The position numbers were made by a program, and so were the translations under genes. A DNA stretch of 64,000 nt from Brachybacterium vulturis. Lineage in GTDB: Bacteria > Actinomycetota > Actinomycetes > Actinomycetales > Dermabacteraceae. The stretch lies in assembly GCF_002407185.1 (NCBI RefSeq), contig NZ_CP023563.1:3224001-3288000 (forward strand), read 5' to 3'. Of this stretch, positions 35,736 to 45,079 are shown in pieces (the stretch's first letter is position 1; each line of letters begins with the position of its first letter). Below the pieces are notes generated by a model. The model was not told the origin of the DNA. It did no database searches and saw only the letters and a list, made by a program, of their open reading frames with translations.

Positions 35736-37081
35736 CGCCGGTCGACCTCGCCGACGGTCCGGGAGCGGGCGGCGGCGACGGCGCGGGCCACGCGCTCGTC
35801 CTCCTCGGCGGGCAGGCAGCGCAGGTCGAGCAGGCACCGCCCGCCCTGGACGGTCGTGACGACGGCCGGGTCCCCGGTGCGCAGCGGTCCGGCGAGCCCG
35901 GGCTCGAGGGAGATCGCCCATCCGGGCAGCGGCACCTCGGCCCCTCCCCCGCCGCCGACGCGCCCCTCATGCGGGACCACGGTGGCGGCGAGCTCCGCGG
36001 CGAGACGGACGGTGCGCTCCTGCAGGGCGGCCGGGTCCGTGCGCAGCGCGTCGAGCACCGGGGGCACCGCACCGACCAGGGTCCCCTCGAGCGCGGCGAG
36101 GGCGAGCTTGTCCGCGCGCACCGCCCGCGCCAGCGGGTGGCGGGCCAGGCGTGCGATGACCTCGGCGCTGCCCAGCAGGATCCCCGCCTGCGGTCCGCCC
36201 AGGAGCTTGTCGCCGCTGATGATGACCACGTCCGCGCCGTCGCGCAGAGCGGTGGCGACGTCGGGCTCGTCCGGCAGCAGGGGCTCGGGCGCGAGCAGCC
36301 CGCTGCCGAGGTCCGCGATCAGCGGGACGGCCGCGTCCCGGCAGGGCCCGGCGAGCTCGGCGAGGGGGACCTCGCTGGTGAAGCCGATGATGCGGTAGTT
36401 GCTGGTGTGGATGCGCAGCACGCAACCGGTCCCGGGACCGAGGGCGTCGGTGTAGTCGGCCAGGTGGGTGCGGTTGGTGGTGCCGACCTCATGCAGCTGT
36501 GCGCCGGTGGAGGTGATCAGGTCCGGCAGGCGGAATCCGGCGCCGATCTCGATCAGCTCCCCGCGGCTGAGCACCACCTCGCCGGTGCCGGCGAGCGCGG
36601 TGGTGGCCAGCAGCAGGGCGGCCGCACCGTTGTTGACGACCAGGGCGTCCTCGGCCTCCGGGCAGGCCGCCAGCAGTGCGGCCCGTGCACCGGCGCCCCG
36701 CCGCGACCGGGCACCGGTGGCCAGGTCGAACTCGACGTCGGTGTAGCCGGCAGCATCCTGCAGCGCCTCCCGGGCGGCCGGGGACAGCGGGGCACGGCCG
36801 AGGTTCGTGTGGATGATGACCCCGGTGGCATTGAGAACCGGACGCAGGGAGGTGACGGGGCGGTCACCGAGGGCGGCGAGGATCTCGTCCTGCACCTGCT
36901 CCGGCGGGATCCGGCCTGCCCGGGCGCGGTCCTGCGCGGCGTGCACGATGTCCCGCACCACGCGGTCGCTCATCGCGGCGCTTGCGGCGGCCACTGCGGG
37001 ATGGGCGAGCAGATGGTCGGTGCGCGGGATGTGACGGCGCGGATCCGTGCCTCTGTCACCGGGCTGCGGGGGCGCGGGCAC
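35732..37081 (-). CDS. selA: L-seryl-tRNA(Sec) selenium transferase
   Basis: PLP enzyme converting seryl-tRNA(Sec) to selenocysteinyl-tRNA(Sec), 449 residues. The N-terminal DPRRHIPRTDHLL segment is typical of SelA, TNLGRAPLS and NNGAAALLL follow, and the PLP lysine is in SGDKLLGGPQAG (about residue 291). A GTG start at 37079-37081 is chosen because AGGAGG lies 5 bases upstream and the N-terminus then matches the family. It lies directly downstream of tRNA-Sec, separated by the hairpin at 37108-37137. Confidence 0.97.
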   Translation of the reverse strand: MPAPPQPGDRGTDPRRHIPRTDHLLAHPAVAAASAAMSDRVVRDIVHAAQDRARAGRIPPEQVQDEILAALGDRPVTSLRPVLNATGVIIHTNLGRAPLSPAAREALQDAAGYTDVEFDLATGARSRRGAGARAALLAACPEAEDALVVNNGAAALLLATTALAGTGEVVLSRGELIEIGAGFRLPDLITSTGAQLHEVGTTNRTHLADYTDALGPGTGCVLRIHTSNYRIIGFTSEVPLAELAGPCRDAAVPLIADLGSGLLAPEPLLPDEPDVATALRDGADVVIISGDKLLGGPQAGILLGSAEVIARLARHPLARAVRADKLALAALEGTLVGAVPPVLDALRTDPAALQERTVRLAAELAATVVPHEGRVGGGGGAEVPLPGWAISLEPGLAGPLRTGDPAVVTTVQGGRCLLDLRCLPAEEDERVARAVAAARSRTVGEVDRR

Positions 37082-37107
37082 GGGACCTCCTGGGGCCGAA
37101 GGCGGGT

Positions 37108-37137
37108 GTCCGCCGCCCCGGGAGCGGGGCGGCGGAC
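37108..37137 (-). terminator. hairpin between tRNA-Sec and selA
   Basis: Perfect 13-bp stem (37108-37120 with 37125-37137) with a GGAG loop, three bases after the tRNA 3' end. It is a candidate processing or partial-terminator structure that could set the ratio of tRNA-Sec to selA-selB message. The selA ribosome-binding site follows closely. Confidence 0.62.
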
Positions 37138-37140
37138 GCG

Positions 37141-37235
37141 TGGCGGAGGCGGACGGGAATCGAACCCGCCAGACCGAGCTGCTCGGTCTCACCGGTTTTG
37201 AAGACCGGGGCGCCCACCAGGACACGTACGCCTCC
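37141..37235 (-). tRNA. selC: tRNA-Sec (anticodon TCA)
   Basis: 95-nt tRNA, the length of the E. coli selC product. Acceptor strand GGAGGCG pairs with CGCCTCC, then G and an encoded CCA (37141-37143). Anticodon loop CTTCAAA with TCA (37199-37201), a long variable arm (AGACCGAG-CAG-CTCGGTCT) and a T-loop GTTCGATTC. These features are specific to selenocysteine tRNA. It lies upstream of selA-selB on the same strand. Confidence 0.96.
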
Positions 37236-37312
37236 GCCGCCCAAGTTATCACCGTGGGACCAGGGGCGACTCCTCTCCCGCGCGGACCACCCGGACACCG
37301 TAGGCTCGGATC

Positions 37313-38332
37313 ATGAGCGTGCACCCGATCCGTTCCGTGGCCCAGCCCTCGATCCGTCTGACCACGATGGCGCACGGCGGCGGCTGCGCCTCGAAGATCC
37401 CTCCGGGTGAGCTCGAGGAGGTGGTCTCGGCACTCTCCGGTCCGCAGTACGAGCAGGTGATCGTGGGGTTGGACGACGGCGACGACGCCGCCGCGGTGCG
37501 GATCGGCGGGGCCGATGGGGACACTGCGGTGCTCTCGACCGCGGACTTCTTCGCCCCGGTGGTCGACGACGCCTTCGACTGGGGCCGCATCGCCGCCGCC
37601 AACGCCCTGTCGGACATCTACGCCATGGGCGGCGACCCGGTGGTCGCGATCAACCTGGTGGGCTGGCCCCGCGGGGTCCTGCCCTACGAGCTGCTGCAGG
37701 AGGTCCTCGCGGGCGGGCTGGCGATCGCACAGGAGGCCGGGGTGCCGGTGATCGGCGGGCACTCGGTCGATGACCCGGAGCCGAAATACGGCATGGCGGT
37801 CACGGGCACCGCGCCCGCGGACCGCCTGCTGCGCAACGACGCCGCCCGACCGGGCCTGCCGATCACCCTCACCAAGCCCCTCGGCGTGGGCCTGCTGAAC
37901 AACCGCATGCGAGCCACCGGGGAGGTCTCGGCGGCGGCGATCGAGACCATGACCGCCCTGAACCGGGACGCCGCGCAGGCGGCGCTGGCCGCCGGGGCCC
38001 GGGCGGCGACGGACGTGACCGGCTTCGGGCTGCTGGGCCACCTGCACAAGATGGTGCGCGCCTCGGGGATCGGGGCGGTGCTGAACCGGTCGGCGGTGCC
38101 GCTGATCGAGGGGGCGGCGGAGGCGCTGGCCGACGGGTACGTCTCCGGCGGGACCCGCCGCAACCTGGACTGGGTGCGCGAGCACGTGCAGACGGGGCCG
38201 GGCATCACCGAGGAGGACCTGCTGCTGCTGGCCGACGCGCAGACCTCTGGCGGACTGCTGGTGGTGGGCGAGGTGCCCGGCTATCCGATCATCGGCGAGA
38301 CCCTGGAGGGGGCGGGCATTGGCGTGTGCTGA
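37313..38332 (+). CDS. selD: selenide, water dikinase (selenophosphate synthetase)
   Basis: Makes selenophosphate from selenide and ATP, 339 residues. Active-site HGGGCASK carries Cys25 and Lys28, so this SelD uses cysteine rather than selenocysteine. ATP-binding segments STADFFAPVVDDAFDWGRIAAANA (read as motif), SDIYAMGG and IGGHSVDDPEPKYG are intact, as is GFGLLGHL. Divergent from tRNA-Sec. It supplies the selenium donor to SelA. Confidence 0.97.
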   Translation: MSVHPIRSVAQPSIRLTTMAHGGGCASKIPPGELEEVVSALSGPQYEQVIVGLDDGDDAAAVRIGGADGDTAVLSTADFFAPVVDDAFDWGRIAAANALSDIYAMGGDPVVAINLVGWPRGVLPYELLQEVLAGGLAIAQEAGVPVIGGHSVDDPEPKYGMAVTGTAPADRLLRNDAARPGLPITLTKPLGVGLLNNRMRATGEVSAAAIETMTALNRDAAQAALAAGARAATDVTGFGLLGHLHKMVRASGIGAVLNRSAVPLIEGAAEALADGYVSGGTRRNLDWVREHVQTGPGITEEDLLLLADAQTSGGLLVVGEVPGYPIIGETLEGAGIGVC

Positions 38333-38345
38333 CCGGCCGAAGGCA

Positions 38346-38450
38346 ATGGTGATGATGCAGAAGCTCAACAGCTCACTGAGCAAGCAAGTCCCGGACGCCT
38401 TGCCCGAGCTGGTCAAGCGCGGCAGAAGGCATCTCCGACCACTTCCATAC
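38346..38450 (+). pseudogene. possible ISL3-type transposase remnant
   Basis: A short stretch reading KLNSSLSKQVPDALPELVKRGRR resembles the C-terminal part of ISL3-family transposases (VP-x-AL-x-EL-x-x-LGRTLK). It has no full ORF, no inverted repeats that I can find, and composition unlike selD. The match is short, so this is tentative. The rest of 38333-38635 shows no gene; base composition drops from here on, marking an insertion between selD and the formate dehydrogenase. Confidence 0.33.
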
Positions 38451-38635
38451 ATCCTCTGCGCCCCCAAGCTCGATGCCCCGGGAGATCGACGAGCGCCATA
38501 GCGCTGGCTCATTGACCAACGTCACGTTCCGGTAACAGCTGAGGGTTTAGAGTTGAACTCCACCCCCCTTAGTGTTGTCGTGGCAGAGAAGGCGCAATTA
38601 AGAGACCCTCAGCGGCACAGTTCAACGGAGAACTC

Positions 38636-39051
38636 ATACGTGCTATATTTATTAGGGCGACAGTCGTGGCAGCCTTGATATTTGCAGGCGTCGGGGCAAA
38701 CAGTGCATCCGCAGCGGGTGAGGCAAATTCCGAATCGCCCGCAACGGTGGTCGTCGACGGACGAGAGTTTGGGCCTGAGGAAGGGCTTCGGGTTACGACG
38801 GAGACGTACAAAGTAACTCCGGGAGACGGGTCCGTGGAACGCTACTACCCCACTACGCCCACAGAAGGTTCGGTGAGCCCTCAAGCCACCTGGGGATCGA
38901 GCTATGCAATCAGTAATGAGTACGTTTCATACTACCGTGATGGCACGCTGGCAGCGAGGCAACAGTGCAGTTCATCGACAATCTGAGCGTCAACTGGCCG
39001 GATACTAACTTCAACATTCGAACTACTCGAATCGATCCAAGGTTCACCTGA
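38636..39051 (+). pseudogene. decayed small secreted protein gene
   Basis: Low-GC gene. The signal peptide (RAIFIRATVVAALIFAGVGANSASA) and a mature segment up to SNEYVSYYRDGTLAARQ are in one frame ending at a TGA at 38984-38986. The next frame then continues with VQFIDNLSVNWPDTNF and NIRTTRIDPRFT to a TGA at 39049-39051. This fits a frameshift, probably with an internal deletion. The ribosome-binding site ACGGAG is placed 5 bases before ATA at 38636, not an ATG; the GTG at 38666 is the nearest usual start. The family resembles small actinobacterial exported proteins of unknown role; bacteriocin-like is only a guess. Confidence 0.42.
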
Positions 39052-39082
39052 GTTCAGCTTGCACCTTGAGCGGAACGCACGG

Positions 39083-39607
39083 ATGAGGAACTACTCGGAC
39101 GAGGTATCGACCAAAGTGAATAGGAACGAAGTTTTCGCGGGACGCATATTTATTGGACTTCTCTTGGCGCTTGCTCTCGTGATCCAATTCGTGGTGATAC
39201 CGGGGATGGCCTCGAGTTATGCCCACAGGTATCCCGAGGTTGCTCACTTGGAGGTGCCCTATTCGACGGCGTCCATCGCCGCGATAGTCGCTTTCGAGCT
39301 GGCGCTACTATCGGCGTGGATGGTGGCGTCGACGACAGGGCACGATGCGTCGGACCGTCGCTGGGTCAACGCAGCCACGGCCGCCTGGTTCTCCATGCTG
39401 CTGATCGTGGCGGGGATCTGCGTACATGCCGGCGCGATCGCAAATGTCGGCGGGCCCGCGATGCTGTTCGGTCTGGTGCTCTCCTGCGGACTGGGGATCG
39501 CAGCACTCGTTCTCCGACCCCAGGTGCTCCAGATGCTGCACGATCGGCGCGGGTCCTCCACCGGCGGATCCGACGAATCATCTACTCCCGTCCGATCCGG
39601 GGACTGA
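39083..39607 (+). CDS. four-helix membrane protein (DUF2975-like pattern)
   Basis: Protein of 174 residues with a polar N-terminus and four hydrophobic segments (about 20-42, 62-84, 97-120 and 127-148), then a Ser/Arg-rich tail. Helix spacing and length resemble DUF2975 membrane proteins, but I see no diagnostic residue. The first half is AT-richer than the genome average, so it belongs to the inserted segment with the decayed secreted gene 30 bases upstream. A protective or accessory role for that secreted product is speculation. Confidence 0.74.
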   Translation: MRNYSDEVSTKVNRNEVFAGRIFIGLLLALALVIQFVVIPGMASSYAHRYPEVAHLEVPYSTASIAAIVAFELALLSAWMVASTTGHDASDRRWVNAATAAWFSMLLIVAGICVHAGAIANVGGPAMLFGLVLSCGLGIAALVLRPQVLQMLHDRRGSSTGGSDESSTPVRSGD

Positions 39608-39660
39608 CGATCTGTCGCTGACAGTCGTGCCCAGCGGACCTCGTCCCTCATCGCAGCTTC

Positions 39661-40776
39661 TCAGCCGGCGGTGGTGATGGAGTCGTCGGTGATGCCGGCC
39701 GCGCGGCGAGCGGCCAAGCGCTGCTTCTGCGGCTCGACCACCCGGCGCGGATCCTTGACGGACTCCAGCCCTGCGTACAGCACCCCGAAGCGGGTGAGGG
39801 CGGAGGACGCCAGCAGCGCGACGCCGCTGGCCGCGGCGAGATACCGGTTCCGGCCGCCGAGCACGGACCCGATGCCGCCCGCGATCGCGAGGCGCTCGGC
39901 CCAGGTCAGCAGCGTCCCTGCCCGGCCGGACTCGAGCGGCTCGGCCTCGAGCGGGTGCATCGACCCCTTCATGCGGCGCATGGAGACCACATCACCCACG
40001 ACGCCCGCGGTGGCGAGCAGTCGTGCGGGCCGGGTCTCGGCGACCGGGGTGGTGAGCATGGCGGCCCCGCCCGCGGCCAGGCTCGCGGAGGAGACGAAGA
40101 GGTAGGACAGGTGCTCGCGCCCCGCCTCCCAGGTGGGGACGATGGTGTTGCCCAGCAATGCACCGGTGTAGGAGGCCAGCAGCGGTGCGAGCGCGCCCTG
40201 CCCCAGGGAGGAGGGGCCCTCCAGGGCGCCGAGCACGGGGCGCAGCGCGCCGAGCGGGAGCCGCTCCCCCGTCATACGATCCACCTCGAGAGCGGCCAGC
40301 AGCCCGGAGAGGCTCGCGAACCCGCCGAGGATCCAGGTCCCCAGGCTCATCGGGGAGGTCACCTTGACGGTGCGCATCATGTTCAGGAACCGCTCGGGGC
40401 GGCCGAGGTCCTCGATCAGCGCGACCGTGCCCGCACCCACCGCGCCGAGGGCGAGGAGGCGGGAGTTGCGGCGCAGCAGCGGGCGTCCCGTGCACTGCGC
40501 ACCGACAGCGAGCAGCCCGGAGCCGCCGGCGACCCCGCCCAGGAACAGATAGACCGCGATCGGTTCCCGCCACGGTGGAGCCTTGACGACCGGACGGCCG
40601 TAGTACGAGTCGAACTCGTCCGCACGTTCGACCTCGACGTCCTCGACCACCGCTCCCTCACGGGAGCCGTCTCCCATGCCCACCTCGGTGAGACCGCGAC
40701 GACGTCGTCCCCTGCCCCTGCGACGCGTCCGCGGCAGCTCGGGCGGGCGGTCGGCGTCGAACTCGGTGATGCTCAT
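39661..40776 (-). CDS. NrfD/PsrC-type membrane subunit of formate dehydrogenase
   Basis: Polysulfide-reductase NrfD family membrane protein, 371 residues. An Arg-rich cytoplasmic N-terminus of about 70 residues precedes eight or more helices; EPIAVYLFLGGVAGGSGLLAVGA and LIEDLGRPERFLNMMRT are characteristic of the family. It would anchor the complex and pass electrons to quinone without haem, in place of the cytochrome b subunit of E. coli FdnI. The ATG overlaps the stop of the iron-sulfur subunit gene (ATGA), so all three subunits are coupled. Confidence 0.92.
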   Translation of the reverse strand: MSITEFDADRPPELPRTRRRGRGRRRRGLTEVGMGDGSREGAVVEDVEVERADEFDSYYGRPVVKAPPWREPIAVYLFLGGVAGGSGLLAVGAQCTGRPLLRRNSRLLALGAVGAGTVALIEDLGRPERFLNMMRTVKVTSPMSLGTWILGGFASLSGLLAALEVDRMTGERLPLGALRPVLGALEGPSSLGQGALAPLLASYTGALLGNTIVPTWEAGREHLSYLFVSSASLAAGGAAMLTTPVAETRPARLLATAGVVGDVVSMRRMKGSMHPLEAEPLESGRAGTLLTWAERLAIAGGIGSVLGGRNRYLAAASGVALLASSALTRFGVLYAGLESVKDPRRVVEPQKQRLAARRAAGITDDSITTAG

Positions 40777-41774
40777 CGGCGCCCTCCCAGGAACGAGAGT
40801 GCGGCGACGGCGACCATGCCTGCGGCCGCGATGCCCACCCGGGCATAGGTGGCCGGCAGGGACGCGGTGGGCACCTGCGGATCCGGTGGGAGCCCGTAGA
40901 CCTCGGGCTCGTCCAGCAGCAGGAACACCGATCCTGTGCCGCCCACACCATCCTTGGGGTTCGCGCCGTAGAGCCGGGCCTCGGTCATGCCGCGCTCATG
41001 GAGATCGGTGACGCGCTGCTGCGCCTCCGTGGTCAGATCGGCATGATCGCCGAACTTGATCGACTGGGTGGGGCAGGTCGCGGAGCAGGCGGGGTCCTCC
41101 CCATCGACCAGACGGTCATGGCACAGGGTGCACTTGCTCGCGGTGCCCATGCGGTCGACCTTGTCCTCGCGATGCGCGAAGGGGGAGATCGTGCCGTCGT
41201 CGCGCCGTTCGATGACGCCGAAGGGGCAGGCGCTCACGCAGGTGCCGCAGCCGTTGCAGACGTCCTCCTGGACCACCACGGAGCCGAACTCCGAGCGGAA
41301 GATCGCACCGGTCGGGCAGACGTCCAGGCACCCGGCGTTGGTGCAGTGCTTGCACACGTCCGAGGACATCAGCCAGCGGAACTCGGGAGTGTCCGGCGGG
41401 GTGCGATCCGTGGTCGAGAGGTCTCCCGCAGGCGTCGCGCCGCGCACGCCCGAGGACTTCGGACCGATCCCGGGCATGCCGAGGCTGACGAGCTTCCGGC
41501 CCGATTCCTTCGCCTCCTCGATCCGTTCCTGGCCCTGTTCCACGAAGGCGACGTGGCGCCAGGTGTTGGCGCCGAGCTCACCGGTGTTGTCGTAGCTGGA
41601 GCCGAGGATCTCCAGGTCGCCGTCGATGGGATTGCGGTTCCACTCCTTGCACGCCACCTCGCAGGCCTTGCAGCCGATGCAGATCGAGGTATCGGTGAAG
41701 AAGCCCTTGCGCTCGTGGTCATGACCCCAGCCCGACTCCGCGGCGGGGCCCTCCGGTCCGGCGAGCAGACTCAT
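40773..41774 (-). CDS. formate dehydrogenase iron-sulfur (beta) subunit
   Basis: Four-cluster ferredoxin-like subunit of 333 residues carrying electrons from the molybdenum subunit to the membrane subunit. Cys groups CIGCKACEVAC, CKHCTNAGCLDVCP, CNGCGTCVSACPFGV and CTLCHDRLVDGEDPACSATCP account for four [4Fe-4S] clusters. A hydrophobic helix near the C-terminus (ARVGIAAAGMVAVAALSFLGG) anchors it, as in FdnH. The ATG at 41772-41774 overlaps the catalytic subunit stop. Confidence 0.95.
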   Translation of the reverse strand: MSLLAGPEGPAAESGWGHDHERKGFFTDTSICIGCKACEVACKEWNRNPIDGDLEILGSSYDNTGELGANTWRHVAFVEQGQERIEEAKESGRKLVSLGMPGIGPKSSGVRGATPAGDLSTTDRTPPDTPEFRWLMSSDVCKHCTNAGCLDVCPTGAIFRSEFGSVVVQEDVCNGCGTCVSACPFGVIERRDDGTISPFAHREDKVDRMGTASKCTLCHDRLVDGEDPACSATCPTQSIKFGDHADLTTEAQQRVTDLHERGMTEARLYGANPKDGVGGTGSVFLLLDEPEVYGLPPDPQVPTASLPATYARVGIAAAGMVAVAALSFLGGRR

Positions 41775-44700
41775 CGGTGCTTCATCTCCTTCATCGAGGG
41801 TTCTCCGCTGGGCACCGCTCCGGCTTCCTCCGGTCCCCGGACCGGGTGCGGCACCGAGTCGTCCGCGGGCCCGGCGCCCGGTGCTCCCTCGGCGCCGTCG
41901 ACCGCCGGGTGCTCCGACAGGATCAGACCGGCCCGGCGGCGGTAGGCCTCGACCAGGTCACCGCGCTCCGATCCCCTGGGGCGCCGCCCCGGGACGAGGG
42001 TGCAGGAGTTGTTCTTGCTGTTCTGGATCTGGGTGTTGGCATCGAGGTTCATCCCGATGAGGTCGTTGGCGCCGTCCCCGCGGACTATCGCCTCGGTGCC
42101 CTGGCCCCAGTGGAAGGGCAGCCCGATCTGGTGGACCGTCTGCTCGCCCACCTGCAGTGGCTTCATCCGTTCGGTGATCAGCACCTTCGCCTCGATCGCG
42201 CTGCGCGCCGAGATGATGGTCGCCCAGCCATAGGGCTCCAGCCCGACCTCCTCGGCCAGCTCCGGGGAGACCTCGCAGTACATCTCCGGCTGCAGCTCCG
42301 CGAGGTAGGGCAGGAAACGGCTCATGCCGCCGGCCGTGTGGTGCTCGGTGATCCGGTAGGTGGTGAACACGTAGGGATACACCTCGCCGCCCGGACCCAT
42401 CGCCCCCGGAGAGCTGAGGTTGTCCTCGTTGCGGAAGGTGACGCGGGTGGGGTTGGACTGCTGGGCGTACAGCGGATTGCGGATGTTCGACTCGGGAGAC
42501 TCGTAGTGCGTCGGCAGCGGGCCGTCGACCATCCCGGTGGGGGCGAACAGCCAACCGCGCCCGTCGGCCTGCATGATGAAGGCATCCGTGCCGGAGAGCG
42601 CCGCGGCACCGCCCTTGCTGGGGTCGCCGGGATCATCCGGACGCTTGGTCAGCGGGAAGTCGGGGACGTCATCACCGGTCCATCGCCCGGCCTCCTCGTC
42701 CCACCACACCAGCTTCTTCCGCTCGCTCCACGGCCTGCCCTGAGGATCGGCCGAGGCACGGTTGTAGAGGATCCGACGGTTCGCCGGCCAGGCCCAGCCC
42801 CACTCGGCGGCGGTCTGGTCCTGCTCCGCACCGGGGGTGCGGCGGCGGGCCTGGTTGATGCCGTCGGCGTAGACGCCGGCGTAGATCCAGCAGCCGCCGT
42901 CGGTGGAGCCGTCGGCCTTCATCTCACTGAAGGCGGCGAGCGGCTGCCCGGCCCTCTCGCCGCTGAGGTGACGTCCGTTGATCTCGGCCAGCACCGCCTC
43001 CGCGTCGGGCTCGCCGTGCTCGCCCACCGGGTAGTCCCAGGTGAGGTCGAGGATGGCGCGGTCCCGAGGATCTGTGGAGTCCTTGAGCTTCTCGCGGATC
43101 CGCACCCCGAGGTCGTACATGAACTCGAGATCGCTCTTCGCGTCACCGGGCGGTTGGACGGCCTGGTCGCGCCACTGCACCATGCGCTGGGTCTGGGTGA
43201 AGGAGCCCGCCTTCTCGGTGTGGTTCGCGGCCGGCAGGAAGAACATCTCGGTGGCGATCTGCTCCGGGGAGAGCTCCCCCGATTCGATCTCCGGACCGTC
43301 CCGCCACCAGGTGGCGGACTCGATCATGTAGAAGTCCCGCACCACCATCCACTGCAGGTGCGACATGCCCAGGCGGTGGAGCCGCCCGTTCGCGGAGCCG
43401 ACTGCCGGGTTCTGGCCGAAGAGGAAGTAGCCGTCGATCCCGTCCTCGAGCATCCGCATCGTGGTCTGGTAGGTGCCGTGGGCGCCGGTCAGCTTGGGCA
43501 GGTGGTGATAGCCCCAGTCGTTCTCGACCGTCGCATGCTCCCCCCACCACGCCTTGAGCAGGTTGATGGTGAAGATGTCGGCATCCGCCCAGTAGCCCTT
43601 CTGCTCCTTCTTGCCGATGCCGCGGGTGAACTCGGCGAAGTCGTCCTGCCCGACCTTCGGCATCGGCAGGTAGCCCGGGAGGATGTGGTAGAGGGTCGGG
43701 ATGTCCGTGGAGCCCTGGATCGTGGCGTGCCCGCGCAGCGCCATGATGCCCCCGCCGGGACGCCCCATGTTGCCCATGAGCAGCTGCAGGATGCCGGAGG
43801 TGCGGATCATCTGCGCCCCGCCCTGATGCTGGGTCCAGCCCAGCGCATAGGCGAACATCGTGGTCTTCTCGCGCCCGGAGGCCTCGGCGATCGAGGTCGC
43901 CAGGTACTCGAAATCCTCCGGGGCGATGCCACAGGTGTCCTGCACCATCTGCGGGGTGTAGCGGGCGTAGTGGCGCCTGAGGATCTGGAGCACGCTGCGC
44001 GGGTGCTGCATGGTCTCGTCACGCTCGGGCAGGCCGCGGGCGACGCTCTCCTCATCGCCGGCGTACGCCCACCTGCTGTCGTCGTAGGTCGAGGTCTCCG
44101 GATCGTAGCCGGAGAACAGACCGTCCAGATCCTCGGGATCGCCGTACTCCTCGGAGACGATCGTCGAGGCGTTGGTGAAGGCCCGGACGTACTCCGTGAA
44201 GTACAGCTCGTTCTCGAGCACGTGCCGGATCACGCCGCCGAGCAGCACGATGTCCGTGCCGGCGCGGATCGGGATGTGCCGATCAGCGTTCGCCGAGGTG
44301 CGGGTGAAGCGCGGATCCACATGGATCACTCGCGCACCGCGCTTCTTCGCCTCGATCACCCATTGGAAGGCGACCGGATGGGCCTCGGCCATGTTCGAGC
44401 CCTCGATGACGATGAGGTCCGCATTGGCGAAGTCCTGGACCGACTGCGTGGCACCTCCACGACCGAACGAGGTTCCCAGACTGGGAACCGTGGCGGAGTG
44501 TCATATGCGGGCCTGATTCTCCACCTGGATGGCGCCCGCGGCGGTGAAGAACTTCTTGATCAGATAGTTCTCCTCATTGTCGATGGTCGCCCCGCCGAGA
44601 CTGGCGATCCCCATCGTGCGCTTCAGCGGGCGTCCGTGCTCGTCCTCGTCCTCCCAGTACTTCCGACGGGAGGCGATGAAACGATCGGCGATCATGTCCA

Positions 44701-45067
44701 TCGCCGTCTCGAGCTCGAGATCCTCCCACTCGGTCGCGAACGGTCGACGGTAGCGGACCGTCGTCTGGCGGAGGTAGGAGTTGGCCAGCTGCTGGCTGGC
44801 CGCACCCTTGGGGCAGAGACGCCCCCGGGACACCGGGGAGTCCGGGTTGCCCTCGATCTGGATGACCTTGCCATCCTTGTGGAAGACGCGCTGGCCGCAC
44901 CCGACGGCGCAATAGGGGCAGACGCTGTCCGCCACCCCGTCGGCCGTGGCTGTGCGAGGGATCATGCCGCGGGTGGTCGCCGACGTGACTGCGGTGCCGC
45001 GTCCGGTCGGATCCGCCCCGCGGAGCTGCCGGAGGACCGGCCAGTCGAGGAACGTGAGGCGTGCCAT
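41771..45067 (-). CDS. formate dehydrogenase catalytic subunit, selenocysteine-containing
   Basis: Molybdopterin (bis-MGD) oxidoreductase oxidising formate to CO2, 1098 residues. Cluster ligands Cys50, Cys53, Cys57 and Cys85 (CPYCAVGC...LCPKG). The reading frame crosses a TGA at 44501-44503 in NQAR-I-U-HSATVP, the exact active-site position of FdnG/FdhF, giving Sec189, then HSATVPSLGTSFGRGGAT. Later segments include GSNMAEAHPVAFQW, the molybdopterin-binding FGQNPAVGSANGR and a C-terminal domain ending in a charged tail. No twin-arginine signal is seen, so the enzyme may face the cytoplasm. The gene is split into two ORFs if the UGA is read as a stop. Confidence 0.96.
44457..44503 (-). promoter_or_regulatory. 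SECIS-like hairpin and Sec UGA
   Basis: Directly after the UGA (44501-44503) the mRNA folds into a stem GGTTCCCA (pairing 44471-44478 with 44482-44489) with a GTC-containing apex (CCAGTCTGG). It sits about 14 bases downstream, close to the layout of the E. coli fdhF SECIS, which has CAGGUCUG at its apex. This is the signal read by SelB. Confidence 0.82.
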
Positions 45068-45079
45068 ACCGGCATGCTA

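Noticed and set aside
37313..38332. Selenocysteine-containing SelD
   Set aside because: The active-site codon is a cysteine (HGGGCASK), not TGA.
44501..44503. TGA as a true stop or nonsense mutation in the formate dehydrogenase
   Set aside because: It is at the exact selenocysteine site, both sides align to one enzyme, a hairpin follows, and selA, selB, selC and selD are next door.
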